A stretch of DNA of 64,000 nucleotides from Phoronis australis. Taxonomy: Eukaryota; Phoronida; Phoronidae. The stretch lies in the NCBI GenBank assembly GCA_002633005.1, contig NMRA01000716.1, forward strand, positions 110,596 through 174,595, in the 5' to 3' direction. Under the pieces are notes generated by a model that saw only the letters and a program-made list of their open reading frames with translations, made no database searches and was not told the origin of the DNA. The translations under genes and the position numbers were made by a program. Of the stretch, positions 23,036-36,000 are shown piece after piece (position 1 is the stretch's first letter; the number at the start of each line of letters is the position of its first letter).

Positions 23036-24045
23036 CAGTGGCGGATCTAGGATATCACAAGGGGGGGGCCAACATTTTGTCCGGCTGGAAACATTTGCGC
23101 AAACTGAACCACGATTGTAGATGCGCATAGCACCGAATGGGGGCAAACCCCCCTCCCGCCCAGGAAATTTTTCTGTTTTTACCTCTAAAAATCAAGCATT
23201 TGCCTTGATTCCTGAAGTATTATCCAAGAAAAAAGGCGAAAAAAAAAACACGGAGAACGTGTCAAACAGGAATAAAATGCAAGTGTCAAAGACTCGAACT
23301 CACGACCTAGAGGGTTGAGCGCGCGTACGTTACCACTACACCACCGCGATTTAACTACGACTCCTATACTAAAAGACTTACTTGTTTATGGGCCACAGCG
23401 TTTGCGCGCGTAACCTACTTCTTTTTGTAATGCTTATTATACGTTTTATATTTTGTGCCATCAATTCTTAACAAATTTGTCGTATTTGAAATAGTCTTCA
23501 AATGCCCAAAAGACCAAATCCATTTTTGTGTTGGCAATAATGACGGGATTGCTTTGGAAATCGTCTTAAGTTGAGGTTTGACAGAGAGAGAATTAATGAG
23601 TTTCTGAATGATTCACTAAGGCTTCGATTAAAATTCACATCTTACCAACAGCTTCTGTTTTTTCATCGTCACTCAGGTTCCATTTTCTTTAAAAATAAAG
23701 TAAATTTTCTCCATTGCACAGTGGAGCAGACGACGGCAACGGGGTCGTAGTGCGCAGCGCCACTGCCGGTCGCCTGGGATATCGCGGGAGAGCTTATACT
23801 TAGCCATAGTTCAGTTACGAATGCGCCGTGTTCCGAATTTGACACTTGAAATTGGATCTGAGCCCCCCCCCCCTCCCCAAACACTGAAACTGCGCACATT
23901 TAAATATTTTTTCATCCACATAATTTAATTACCGGGGCAAATTAATAAACTCAACGTTTCCCTACGCTCTTGCTGTTTTATTTTTTTTTGCGCCAGCCAA
24001 GAGAGCGGGGGGCGGGCGCTCTGCCCCCCCCTAAATCCGCCTATG
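23036..24045 (+). mobile_element. 1-kb non-autonomous element, copy 1
   Basis: Starts CAGTGGCGGATCTAGGATAT and ends CCTAAATCCGCCTATG; the ends are inverted repeats of about 15 bp, each followed internally by a G/C homopolymer. It is closely similar over most of its length to 43014..43865 in the same orientation. It contains a tRNA-like segment (23291-23347, minus). It has no transposase frame. Target duplications are not visible at this copy. Confidence 0.7.
23291..23347 (-). repeat. tRNA-like (SINE-head) segment in the 1-kb element
   Basis: On the minus strand an A-box-like TAGTGGTAACG (23338-23328) follows GGTGGTG, and a B-box GAGTTCGAGTC lies at 23301-23291. The order and spacing resemble a pol III type-2 promoter from a tRNA-derived SINE. 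The arms do not fold into a proper tRNA, so this is not a tRNA gene. Confidence 0.55.
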
Positions 24046-25663
24046 GTGACACAGGACTAACCAGCCCGTAATTTCATGCAAGTGTCTGAAACTATCTTTG
24101 AATATATGCGGCATTTATGATTTGAGCATTTTACTTCGACAAAACAGCTCGCAACCGCATGCAGTTACCGTTCGCCAGTGTCTGGTCTCGATCGGCACCG
24201 GGTCCCGATACACTGCGGTCCCGAGTCTAGCAAAATAATTTCTGACAAAATTTATTCGCCACATTTCTTCAGCAAATTCGATAAAGTTGTCCGTATTTTG
24301 ATTTTATTAAAATTAAGGCGCGCTGTCGATCATTTTATCCCCGTTTGCAAGCTGGTAACAGGCACTCGTCCATCCACACTGACAGCGTTTTCTTAGCGGC
24401 TAGCCTGGTTTCCCGAATGAATTGTACTTCCAGGTTCGCGGCAAGTTCAAAATGGCGGTGGTTCTTCGGCTGCGAATCGTGAGTGGCGCGTTCATTTAAT
24501 CTTTTTTCGAGTACGTATTGTGTATTAGTTATGGGGTAGGTACTTCTTGGATCCTTATAACATCCTCTAACCATGTAATAAGGGTTAACAACGCGTGCGA
24601 CCACGTCTTTAAGAGGACTTTCGTACTCCTCAGATAACTTACATTTACATCCGGGATGTACTTGAGCTAACACAAGCTGATGACTCATAAATCATGTCCG
24701 TGGCCTGCGTGTTGACGTTTTTCTGGTTCATATGGACTTTGACCTTTCGGTTTAACAAAACTTGATAAGAGTGTTTCAGCACTATAACTTGGCTATCACA
24801 TCGAAGATTGTCGTGGTGAAACATAAGCTATCTTTTGACTTATGATTGCCTCAGGCAGCATTGTGCGACAAGTTTTTAGAGCTCATGTGCATCTGAAATG
24901 AATAGGTCTACGCTAAGCCTCGCTGTCAGTGGAAACCTTTAAAAGCGTTCCAGGTAAGACCGCCTTCGGAAGTCATATTGGTTGACGCGCGCTCTAAATT
25001 TATTTCGAAGTCGTACATTAGATGAAGCGTTCTTGAGAGAGGTCACCATTTCTTCGCCTTTTTCACACACAGAACCAACTTGAAGGGAAATCAAAACACT
25101 TCTTCATGACGACATATTTAACCAAGCTTGTCTAAAATTCTTTTACAAATTCAAGCATAACAATTTTTCCAATTCCATCAGTCACCAAGAAAGTTTCCTA
25201 GAATATGCAGTCATTAACCTGTCGAAAACTGCCCACCTACATCAGAAAAAGCCGTGAAAATTCATTGATCTTCATAATACCGAATCTAAAAAACAACTGT
25301 ATACTTCCGAGATATGTATTAAGAGACAAAATCGACACGCACAGTTTACATGGGCTCTCCTTGTACTAAAAATCACATATTAAGCACTTACAGCTCTCAG
25401 TGTAAGGTTTTACATGTACATTGTTGTGAATTTTCTAATTGAAGTAGGACTAACCGTGATCACCTGCCTGACATCTACATCTTAGTCATATGCTTTTCCA
25501 ACCGTGCGGTTTCCCTTGTTTCCCTTGCACCCTAGTCTCCGTGTTTTATTCTTAGCAGAATATAATAATTACATTTTAAATAAACTTGCATTGTATCTTA
25601 TTCCATTGCGCTTATTTCTATTGTTATTTATATTGTTCTTCTATTTAACTTAATGATGTATTA

Positions 25664-25731
<68 letters not shown>

Positions 25732-26202
25732 NNNNNNNNNNNNNNNNNNNNNNCTCCCTCCCTCCCTCCCTCTCTCCCTCCCTCTCTCTCTCTCGTAGGG
25801 CATTGCGCATGAGGAACCTATCAAGTGACATAATAGCAAGTTCTCGACTATTTGCTCACTAATCGTGCACGTATTTGCACTGGTTGCTTTACATAACCAA
25901 TTACTGTATGTCAAGAATAAGTCTTTCCTTGTTATAAGTCACCTTCCATATAGGCTCTATATGATATAGCTATAACTCGAAACCGTGAGCTTTTGCAGAT
26001 CTGTCAAAGATACTTTATTCAATCATGCTTAATCAGGTCACAAAGTCAGAGGTTACTCAAAATAGCATCTGTGTGTTTACACTGGGTACTATGGAGAACC
26101 GCTTATCTCAACAGAATGATGCTTTACTCCACGACTAGCGTTGCCTCGGAAGTTGTTTGTGGCATTGGAATACTGTTTTGAAAACGATTGTTAAAAACGC
26201 AG
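24046..26202. other. No gene recognised; microsatellite and gap
   Basis: 24230-24470 is a diverged copy of the dispersed repeat at about 14680-14846 plus 15012-15070. The remainder to 26202 has no recognisable exon. The (TC)n tract and N gap are listed separately. Confidence 0.4.
25671..25795. repeat. (TC)n microsatellite with 22-base assembly gap
   Basis: A pure TC/CT run is interrupted by 22 N at 25732-25753 and continues as CTCCCTCC and CTCTC. The tract probably caused the gap. Confidence 0.97.
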
Positions 26203-26386
26203 AATCACACAAACCATGCTGCAATACAGCCTGTGGCTATGAGCCAAAAGTTAAAGTAGAAAAAATTGATCCAAACCGCGTATCTTACTCGACTGAATGG
26301 CTTAATAAAAGACTGCCATACAGAAAACTGCCAGCTGAGTTAAAAGAAAAAATACACTCCCCTGGGTTTATCAACGGAAAATCCCG
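26203..26386 (+). CDS. Unrecognised conserved-looking exon
   Basis: After a plausible acceptor (aaaaacgcag) a frame reads SHKPCCNTACGYEPKVKVEK, then IDPNRVSYSTEWLNKRLPYR and KLPAELKEKIHSPGFINGKS. The charged, Pro-rich, regular composition and sharp boundaries look like a real exon. It ends either at a GTAATA donor after 26386 or, reading through, at Arg and TAA (26387-26389), where AATAAA overlaps the stop (26389-26394), as in a terminal exon. I do not recognise the family. The repeated EWLNxRLPYRxLPxEL style recalls short ciliary or sperm proteins, but that is only an impression. Confidence 0.45.
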
Positions 26387-26394
26387 GTAATAAA

Positions 26395-28199
26395 GAGTTC
26401 TTCAAAACTGAAACCATCATTAGTGAAAGAAAAAATAAATGTTTTGCTCTACTTCAGCGTGACGTTTCACTTCCGTCCGAAGACTGCCCTCGTAGCTAAA
26501 TTTCATTGGTGAAAGCCACTGTCAAATTTTCACCACAGCAATTGACAATTATTCAAATAAATGATCATATAATTTAAACGCAGTTCCGAAAACAACTCCA
26601 TCAAGAAAACACCAAACACGCTTTCTTTAAAATTTTGATTATCCTTCAGTGCTATCTTGCTGTTTCTGTCACTCATCACTTTCACTTTCGTATAGTGCTT
26701 CCTGGAATTATTAGTCATCACTATTAGTCATGAAACTTGGTGTATCTCTTCCATAGTTTTAACAACTACACTGTCACTTTTTGCCCGAGCATGTGTGGGC
26801 GCAGGTTGTCACTGACCGGGTGATAATAGCTTGTCGCGGGACTCTTGATAAATTACTTTTAGGGCGGCCAACAGAAAATTACGTTTTCGCTTGTTGGAAG
26901 ATCAAAACAAATGTCGTTGCAAATATACCAGTACAATTTTGTTTTGATTGCACTTTAGCAGTTTGTTACAAAAGCCTATTCACGTTTGTAATTAATCATA
27001 TGCAATCCTACCAAAACATGTACTTTTAGGTTTGCCCATTGCTCACTTATTATGACATGAATGTGAAATTTTGTTGTTGCGCTTTCATCAAACGCCAGAA
27101 AAACAAAAACTGAACAAAAATCAACATTTTTCAAACTAAATAATCTGTCACATGAAACAAGAAACCATATTCAGACGCTTTATAACTTAGTCAATGACGC
27201 AAAACTACAACCGATTTACATCAAATCGAAACCTTACAATTTCCCTTTGTCGGGTAATGTCGTGCTATAACTCGATCTCAACTGTAACAATGCTGCCGCC
27301 CAAACTACTTTTATTCATTGTTCTGGAGCTTTAGCCACCCCCTCCGCACTTTTTTCATGGTACCTCACGAGTTTTTTGCGACAGTTTTCGCGAGGTTGCG
27401 TTAGCAATAGGCCGTAGTCGATTCGACTCCAGAAACCTTAGAAAATCACTTCCGTGGCTACTTTTTGGGAGCAAGATAATTTTGGTGTTTGTAAGGTCAT
27501 TAAGTACTATAATTAAAGAATTTAAAAAGTTCCCAAGGTTTGACTTGCACGTTTTCGAGAAATTTGACCTCAAAAATCTGACTTTTTGCAAAATTTGACA
27601 CAGAAAACCAATCTTCAAAAACCAACAATACTAGACAAAAACTGAATGATAATTTGATTGGGTTTTATTCATTTGAAGTTACCGGACAGGAAAAGTGATA
27701 AATATTATGACATTAGGTGAAAAATTGTTCAAAAAGAGAAAAAGAAAAAATTAGTAGCGCCTCCTGTTGGCCAGAAAACATACTACTAGATTCTGAACTC
27801 CTACCAAAAGAACAATACTGTTAACCATTTGGAACTTGATAAAGATTTGATATCACAACCTACATATATACAACATACATGTACAATTCCAACGCTTCTG
27901 CAAGGAATTCACTGTCGTTACTTTTATTAATTGTCACAATTAGTTATCATTATCCACTTTGCAGTTCATTGTCAACTGTCACAGGAAATGATACCCCTAC
28001 AGCCCCGACAGTCACCAGCATGATAAAATGTTGTCGATATTTTCCATTAGGTTAAAAATTCAAAGTTCTTTAACCACATAGCATACACTTATTTTTTTCG
28101 TCATCCACTCCATCATCCTTTATATCATCTTTATTGTCATCAAAAGTTGTTTTTTGACTGAGACACCGTGTTCACACAGTCTATACAGTCACAAAACTT
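26395..28199. other. No gene recognised
   Basis: A further AATAAA occurs near 26434, compatible with a 3' end for the preceding exon. Otherwise A/T-rich sequence without recognisable coding or repeat structure. Confidence 0.4.
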
Positions 28200-28431
28200 A
28201 GAACATGGCATGCCCGACTTCAAACAAGAGTACATTTTTACTACAACCACTTCTTTTACACTTTTCTGGGGCTAAAGGCAGAGCCATCCAGTGGAGCTTC
28301 AGACTACCCCGCTCCAAAAGCCACCCATTACCAACTGGAGATGGTGCACTGACATGCTGCTGCAAGGCTCGTTTGTGAATGGCACCCTGGCTGGTAGCTT
28401 GCTCTTTTGGCAAGTAACAGCAAAAAATCAT
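28200..28431 (-). pseudogene. Fragment of a repeated invertebrate cysteine-rich protein family
   Basis: The minus strand reads GAIHKRALQQHVSAPSPVGN, GWLLERGSLKLHWMALPLAPE, then KCKRSGCSKNV and a stop. The order AIHRRALxxHxxxPSPxGxGWxxxxxxLxxxWMxxxPAPE followed by a CxCKxxGC segment is one I associate with transposon-like or much-repeated proteins in marine invertebrates. Residues normally between PAPE and the Cys region appear deleted, and the frame ends early. Probably a dead fragment. Confidence 0.4.
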
Positions 28432-29580
28432 GATTAGGATGCAGAGATGATTCCATCATAGATTTCAACTTGAATATGTGGTAGCGTGCTTTGATGAGTC
28501 GCATACAAACGGTTCAGTGTCTTCCATGAGTTGACCAGGAAACAAAAATTTTGAGCCCAACATTAATGACAAAAATAAAGCAATTACGAGCCGGGTAATT
28601 ATTTACATTATGACGACATTGACTTACACATGTGATTTCGGTATTGTTCAATTCCTTGCAACGTTATCGTTCTAAAAATACAACGATTTTTTCCTAACCT
28701 GCTCCCTTAGTATTTTATCGTGAAATTTCTGCTCGCACTATTTCCCGGTACTCGGTAGTAACACCGGGCCATGTTGGAATGGAAGGAGTCACCTGGCGGT
28801 CAAAAACTGAACTAATCTACCGACTTCTGGATTGTCGCTTTTCATAGGTTCAAATTGACCGAGACCCGTCTATCCCCTGCCTGAGTTACGGTCCCAAGGG
28901 TTCGAATTCGATCCTATGGTGACCCTGGTACACATCTGCTAGCAAGAATCCACGAAAAAGCAGAGGTTGTTTTTGAGGTCCAACTTGGTGAAAAGGGTTT
29001 CACTTCAAACAATGGTCAAATGGTCACAATTATAAAAAATTTGGAAAAGGTGAAATGCCGCTACATGTTTCTCCATATTATGTCGGGAAAACTTTAGCGG
29101 GAATTTCGCGCGGGCAAACACCATTCAGAATCGAGGATGCTGTTTCATTCATTAACAACAGGTGTCGCTGTAATCTTGAGTTGAGCTAACATGGCGGTGT
29201 CAATCGGGAAATAGTGCGAACCGAAATTCGACGATAAAATACGGAGGTAACGCGGTAGGGGATACATTCATATATTTTTGGAAAGATAACGATGAAAGGA
29301 ATCGAACGATACCAAAATCATATGTGTACGTCAATGTCGTCATATTGTAAATAATTACCCGAAGCTTGTCGTATGGCCTGCGGACGCTGAGAAATGTTAG
29401 TCCTTACCATAGATATCTGCATTTTGCCCTGTGTGGCCGAACACCCGACCAAACAACAACCGACCATGATTAGCAGACGACGTAATTGCCGGAAATAAAC
29501 CGTGCTAAATCTTCCAGGTGTCGCTAGTGACGTCACAGCTTCTGCGAAAAATCACGGATTTCTTTGAAAATATGCGGAGT
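28432..29580. other. Upstream region of the multidomain gene
   Basis: No exon recognised. The promoter and 5' exon of the gene starting at 29924 should lie here; I see no convincing TATA box or initiator. Confidence 0.35.
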
Positions 29581-29596
29581 TAGCGGTCAATGTACA

Positions 29597-29931
29597 ATGA
29601 TCTATGATTTGGCGCTCCTCGAAGATGACTTGGATTTACTGGTCGTGCACGTATTGCATATAATCCATGAAAACATCCAACCCAAACATTCGAATAGATT
29701 TTCTGTCTCTGAGAGACGAGTAAGTCGAGGTTTTATTAATCTCTGTTTTGAGTACACTTTCATCCATTGGTGTTTATCACACAGATTTATTCATGACCAG
29801 TATAACATTATCGAAAGTCATGACAGTAAGCTGTACTAGGTAAACTGTTTAAAGAAAGTCTTGTTTGATTTTGATTTCAGTTAAGTGTGGTCCAATCAGT
29901 TGCTGTTGAGGCAAAATTTCAAAATGAGTGA
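29597..29931 (+). promoter_or_regulatory. Possible spliced upstream ORF in the 5' UTR
   Basis: ATG at 29597 opens 41 codons to a GTAAGT donor after 29719. Joined to the next exon at 29881 (acceptor gatttcag) it continues 16 codons to TGA at 29929-29931. This overlaps, out of frame, the ATG at 29924 used for the main protein. Such an arrangement would reduce or regulate translation of the main frame. The 5' exon start is unknown, so this is tentative. Confidence 0.35.
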
Positions 29932-30019
29932 TCCGACTAAAGAGGGTGCTGCTGAAGAATCATACCTACAACGTCGAAGACGTATGGGCCCTGCAGCAAG
30001 CGAACAGGAACCTCTCTTG
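29881..30019 (+). CDS. Exon 2 with start codon of the multidomain gene
   Basis: Acceptor gatttcag before 29881; ATG at 29924 in the context TTTCAAAATGAG. It encodes 32 codons, [20 protein letters not shown] then [12 protein letters not shown], ending at a GTGGGT donor in phase 0. The ATG is chosen because the longer frame upstream runs through the acceptor. The product is charged and probably disordered. Confidence 0.55.
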
Positions 30020-33000
30020 GTGGGTGAAACGTGTGTGGCATTTGTAATCGTTTGGGTGCTTTGCGCACGTGTGTGTGAGTTAATTCACATCCGCTGCACT
30101 GTGCAAGTGATAATAATGTATGTCTGATATTTTTACGATCGGGAATATCTTAGTGATCATTCTCGCAGAGGATCTAGTTCTAAGAATTACTTGGGGAGGT
30201 ATCCAGAAGCTTTATGTTGCATTTTTGTTAGCTTGTTCATTTGTTGTTTTTCTTGAATTTCAGTTGATGTCTAAGTCCACTATTACGTTACTCCTGTGAT
30301 ACATACAAATTGGACACAAATGATTGCGTGCAAATTGCGGTTTCTTTTTCATCAAGAATTCAGTTTAACGGTGTGATGTTTTGCACTGACCCTTTATGAA
30401 ATGAAGTGTTATAATTATAAGAATGTACACTGTAGTTAGAGTATATATATGCATGTGTTACACAGTCTCCTTGAACACATTGCATTAGGCCTATAAGCAA
30501 ACGATCCCACCCAATGTCAACCTGGCCTGGAACTGAAAATATCCTCTGGCACATTATATCACTTCTTAACCATTAACTCACTCTTGCCAATGTCAACTTT
30601 GACCTATTGTCACCTTTGACCCATTATTTCTATGTATTTTGACCTATCATGTCACTTTGCTTCCTCTTCACAGAATGACATGGTGAATACGTGGGTTCTT
30701 GGCCTATTATGTCACTTTTCACCCACTATGTTAATCCTGACCCATTGTGATACTACTTTGGACGTATTAGGACAGCATCGACATCATGGGTCGGGGGTCT
30801 TGACCCATTGTGTCAGTTTCACCCATCATGTCACTTTTTATTCATTGATGCTTTGTAGACTCACTGTTGGTCAGTATTTTGCATAATATGTCGAAGGTTT
30901 CGAATCTGGATCTGAGTTATTATCTGTCTGTGACCATATTATGCCAATTTTGATCCATTAATTCACTTTTGTTCCATTATGCTAATATTGGAATAATGGA
31001 TGGGGCTGATTGAATATAACTCTGTCCAGACCCACGGCTGACCAGATTTGGTATACTCGATGTCCTTCCTCGGGGCAGACGCATGGGAGTGGTTGTTCTC
31101 GGGTGCCCAGGTATTACGTTCGCCATTGCGAGCACCCGCAAGCAGACAATGTGAATTCGTAGCCTAATTCTAGATTACTCTGCAGGAAAAATAGAAATTA
31201 AACTCACCAACGTTTCGAAGATTATGCATGCTAAGTGTCGTGACATGTGAAAGCCCCGAAAACTTCTGCCGTTTTGTGCTAATGAATCAATAATGTTCTA
31301 TTGAGTCAAAAGTCACAAAATGGGTCAAAGTTGATGTAAGAGGTCGAGGGTGCCGACCTGTTAGGTCAAAATTGACGTCATGGCTCGAAATCGCCGTTAC
31401 AGATAAAAAGTGACATCCACACTTCCGACCCGTGATCACGGATCACAAAATGTATTAATCCAATAGTGGAATAAATGTGGAGAATTAGCCTAATAGGTCA
31501 ATAGCCACGACCCATTACTTGAATTTTTACATGAGTTGTCAAAGATGTCATGATATGTCAAGAATTACCGAACCATAATACCAGTTTGTCAAAATTGGAC
31601 AAAAGTGACAACTTCCATTAAGCCTTTTTCAGAAAATTATGTCAATTTGTGAAGTGATTGCTTTTCTGTTAGCAGCTGTTTCATGGTAAATAACTTAAAT
31701 ATGATTCCTCGAAACTTTCTGCCAATGGCTATTGAGTGTTTGTAAATAACGAGTAATTTTATAAAGCTGCATTTCTCACATCAACCCCGTGCTCAACTTG
31801 CGTTTCTAACTCAGTCAAGGGACGTGGTTGTCTATTTTAACCAGCATGTACAAGTACCAAATGCCGTTTCAGGGACATTGCAGCTAATTTTGGTAACATC
31901 AAAAATGACTGCTAATAACCATTAAGATGGCGATCTCCTCATTGCAAATTGCTTAGCCACTATACTAAATTTCTTGTTTATTCCCCTTCGTTCTCGGTCA
32001 TGAGGGAGGACAACCCTAATGGTGAACTCAGCCTCCGCTCAGCCGTCATGAAAGGGAATCCCAGGTCATTTGTCCGAAAACATTTGACTTTTGCTCATGT
32101 ATTCGTCTTATTTTCAGTTTCCTGGAATGTTTCGTGGGAGTGGAGCACGTAAAGCTATTGGCAATGACGTATCAAGTAAGTAATTGAATGAAGTTATACA
32201 AAACGAAGTTCATAGGTTTCGACCAGTGGAAAGAGATCATGTCTCCGAATATCTCAAAACCACGCATAGTGCACGTGAATGAAAGTGGCACATACACAAA
32301 ACACGTACAAGAAATAGAACACAAGCTTTGCTTTAGGGCTAGTAATCGGCAATCTCAAGACAGCATTCACATAACTGAATAGATTGTAAATGTTTGATTT
32401 TTGTTACACTGTAGTCTCATAAAGAAATCTCTTTGTCCAAACTACGTACAAATTTGCAGTTATTCCATATGACCTAATGGTTGAGAGGTGCTCTTTTGTT
32501 TGTCTTCTTACTTTGTTCGTTGCACTGCCGGATTAAGCAATTATGAGGCCTGTAATTAAGTCGCAGCGTAAGGCCCCCACCAGAAATATTTTTACAACAA
32601 TTTTCTAATACCAAAAGCAAAATAGGTATAATTTTCACTTCTGAGAAGGAAAGCAATGGAGACGGCTTCTACACGATGAGGCAGACAGTGTGTCCACTGG
32701 CCAACGCTAGCCGTTGCGATCGAATTGGACGATTTCAGGATAATTCACACCCCGATAATCAGAGGCTCCGGTGTGCAAGTTATGATATCAATAAATAAGT
32801 AGAGACTCCCTTTTCAAATGCATACATTTTAAGTTTTGCAAATTTTCCGCTCTGTATTTTAACAAAACCCAAATTCAAGAATGGTTAGAATATCAAGCAG
32901 TGCCTGAAAAAGCACCATTTCAGCGAGAAACTGGTTGCAAAAAAGTCCCTTCTGAACGGCATGTCCGTCTTACACTTCCTATGGTAGTATCCCCCAAGAT

Positions 33001-36000
33001 AGAGACATATTTGTGTACAGCCGACACGGTAAAGCGAATTCTGCATGTCTCCTGAGTGCTCGGTACTTAAGTCAAGGTTTTAGATAGAGTGCCAGCACAA
33101 TAGACGACTCCAGCGTGGTCGACGTCCATTGCTACACATATATGTAAATTACTAGTTGAAGATACTCTTTCCTTTACTCACATCAATTTAGAACACAGAT
33201 GAGTTTCGTCAGTCGAAAGTTTGAAAATATTTGGAGTTCGTGTTGAACAAGCGTTATTTTTGTTAATTTTCAGCTGAACTAACTTGTTTCTTACTCCGTT
33301 TTATAGATTTTTTGTCTTTAAGTGGAAAGAGCATCTTTAAATTTATTCATGGACACCATCGGCTTTTCGGTCTATCAATGCAATTTTAGGAATATTTTGG
33401 ACGGTTTGACTTGTTGAACTTATTAGCTTGGAACAGAGCTATAAAGCAACAAAAGCCGCCGTCGTTTTTTGTGACTTTATTAAAAATCGCCAATTCTCGC
33501 CGTTTTCTGCCAGATATTTGCTGAAATCAGTGATTGCGATTACAATGTTCGGCCATCTGTTATGTGTGACTCAGATTCACAAGTAGAGCCCTGAGCTGCG
33601 ACCATGGGGGTTCTGGGTAATCAGTCTCATTTCAGAAATCACTTTTCTCGCCGATAATGTTCTTTGAAGTCAATAAATAATACTGATTAACTTCATAACT
33701 TTTGTAAATACGTTTTCTTAGCCTTTCAACTTCATAAGAACTTGCTGCTAGCCTAAATATTTGAAAATGTTTTGCGCATGTCCATAGCCTTATTGAATTA
33801 GAAATGATTTCATTTGATTTCCAATCGAAACATATTTACATGTAACAATAAAGACCAGTTCCTCATTTTTGATTGAAAGACATTATAGTTAAAATTACAT
33901 CCATTATTTGATATCCAACAGAACAAGACTTTATTTCTAACCTGATGGGTATTCAAGCAAAGCATCGCTGAATCATGATTTCAGGAAACACGGAACGTGG
34001 AGAAACTTGTACGGTCGCTGCAACCACTTCTGAACCTCTTAACGCAACACGAGAGGAGCATTTAGAAAGAGTTACTGATGGCGGTGAAACTGAAAAATCT
34101 GGCGATGAAGACGTTCTTTACGTTAGGGTCCCACGTGAGCAGCAAAGACCACCTAGCCAAGAGAGCGATAGCCTCGTGTCAGTTGGCAGATCGACGAGTG
34201 AATATATGGATAAATCAGGTAGTTCAACATTTTGGAGTGGGGAAAAGAAATACTGCCATTACAATATACTGTCGAGCTACCGGGGATTTGGAGTAGGCCT
34301 ATACCTTCATTGGCATAATCCATTATATACTGGAGCACAGAATGATGAATAAATTATTAAAGTATTAATAAAGGTAGAATGGAAAATTTCAATAGATTGT
34401 TGAGTTCAATAATGTGTAAAAGATTAGACCCGGGCCCTGAAGTTACCTCTACTGGGAGTTGAGTCCTATTTTAGCAAATTCAGAATTGACGTTAATATAT
34501 AGACTTCCACCGTAGAAGCTAAATAGTGAATGGTTACCTATGAATTGTTCCCTAAATAACGACAATGTGCAGATGAGCTCTTGCGGCAGGCCTTTGGGGC
34601 TTGAAGAGCGTGCACAAAGCCGTGACTGTCCTGTTACCATTCGGAATGTGCACATAAATTTGAATTAAAGCAGATGGGGCGTGTACACAAACCTGAACTA
34701 GAACAGGTACAACATGCAGATACAATTGAACAAGAACAAGCAGAGCCTGCCCAAAAGCAAGGAAAGCGTGAGTAAGCTACTTAGCCTGAGAGGTAGACGG
34801 CGTTTCAGCTTCCCATTGAGTTAAAACGACACCTAAGTCGGATGTGGCTTCAAACTATACACAGTCAGTCTAGTCAACCCAACGTGACGAAACATGACAA
34901 AAAAGTTGTCGACACAGATAGCTTCCTGGCCGATTTGAGAAGCTTTCCACATGTTAGAATTGGAACAAATATGGGTGGGCTGCGGACATCGAGTCCCTTG
35001 TCTACAAGCAGGGGCCTTTATAGGTTCAACTATGATCAACTAAAGGCGGCGCTTTTGTTGAGGTATGGACTGGCAGAAGACGGGTTCAGACGAAAGTTTA
35101 AAGAATCCATGTCAGAAAAGGGTGAGAAGGTGTTCCAGTTCGGGGCATGACAGAAGTGGTTCTTTGACCTATGAGCCCAAATGGTGGAAGTTGACGTGAC
35201 GTACATGATGAACTGCTTTGCTGATCCGTGAGCAATATCTGAACGCGTACCATCCGTGTTCTGGAAGATCGGAATCCTAACACTTTTGTCCACATGTCAG
35301 CGCTTTCACGGGTGCTCACTGTAATCTACTAGTACAACGGGCAAGGAGTTTTGGTTCAGGTAATCTAGACACTTGAATTGTCTAATATAATGGAGCGAGT
35401 GACAAAGGCTCCGAAACCATGTGTGACTAGAACTGGGGGTTAAATAGAGTTTTAACTGCGACAACAACGGTCATGAAGCCAAGTACTGTGAAGTAAAAGA
35501 AAACCAGTCTTAAACTTCTCTCGAGAAGTACAGTTGCTTACCTCGCAACAATAATGGGTTAAGAAGTGAGACGCCTACAAGGTAGGACTGTGTGAGGGTA
35601 CGGTACCGACGAGCAGTTGAGTAGAGCAACGTTTCGTTGATGGTCATTTCAGGTAGATTGATGGGACATCAAAACCAGTAGAGACATGGGCCTGTGATAG
35701 GCACAGTTCGCCACCACTGTCTAGAAATAGCTCACACATGTATCAAGTACTATGAGCCTATGTGTGAAAGCCTCATGCGGTGATACTAGCGTGAAAACGA
35801 TTATTCTCAGAAGCTAAGGTCTATAGATTTTTTAATATACATTACCGGATCTGTTTTCTTCGTAGAGACATCAAATAGATTCATATAACGACACCTTCTT
35901 GTCAGGGCTTAGCGTCCTCTGGATAATATCTTGGCATAGTGTGCTGGCAAAGTTACATCTACCTGTCAAGGGCTTGGCGTCCCCTAGATAGTACTTGGCG

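Noticed and set aside
23291-23347. Functional tRNA gene
   Set aside because: A- and B-box-like sequences are present but acceptor, D and anticodon arms do not fold; both copies lie in a mobile element.
25645-25914. Arg-Glu and Ser-Leu repeat open frames
   Set aside because: Produced by the (TC)n tract and gap.
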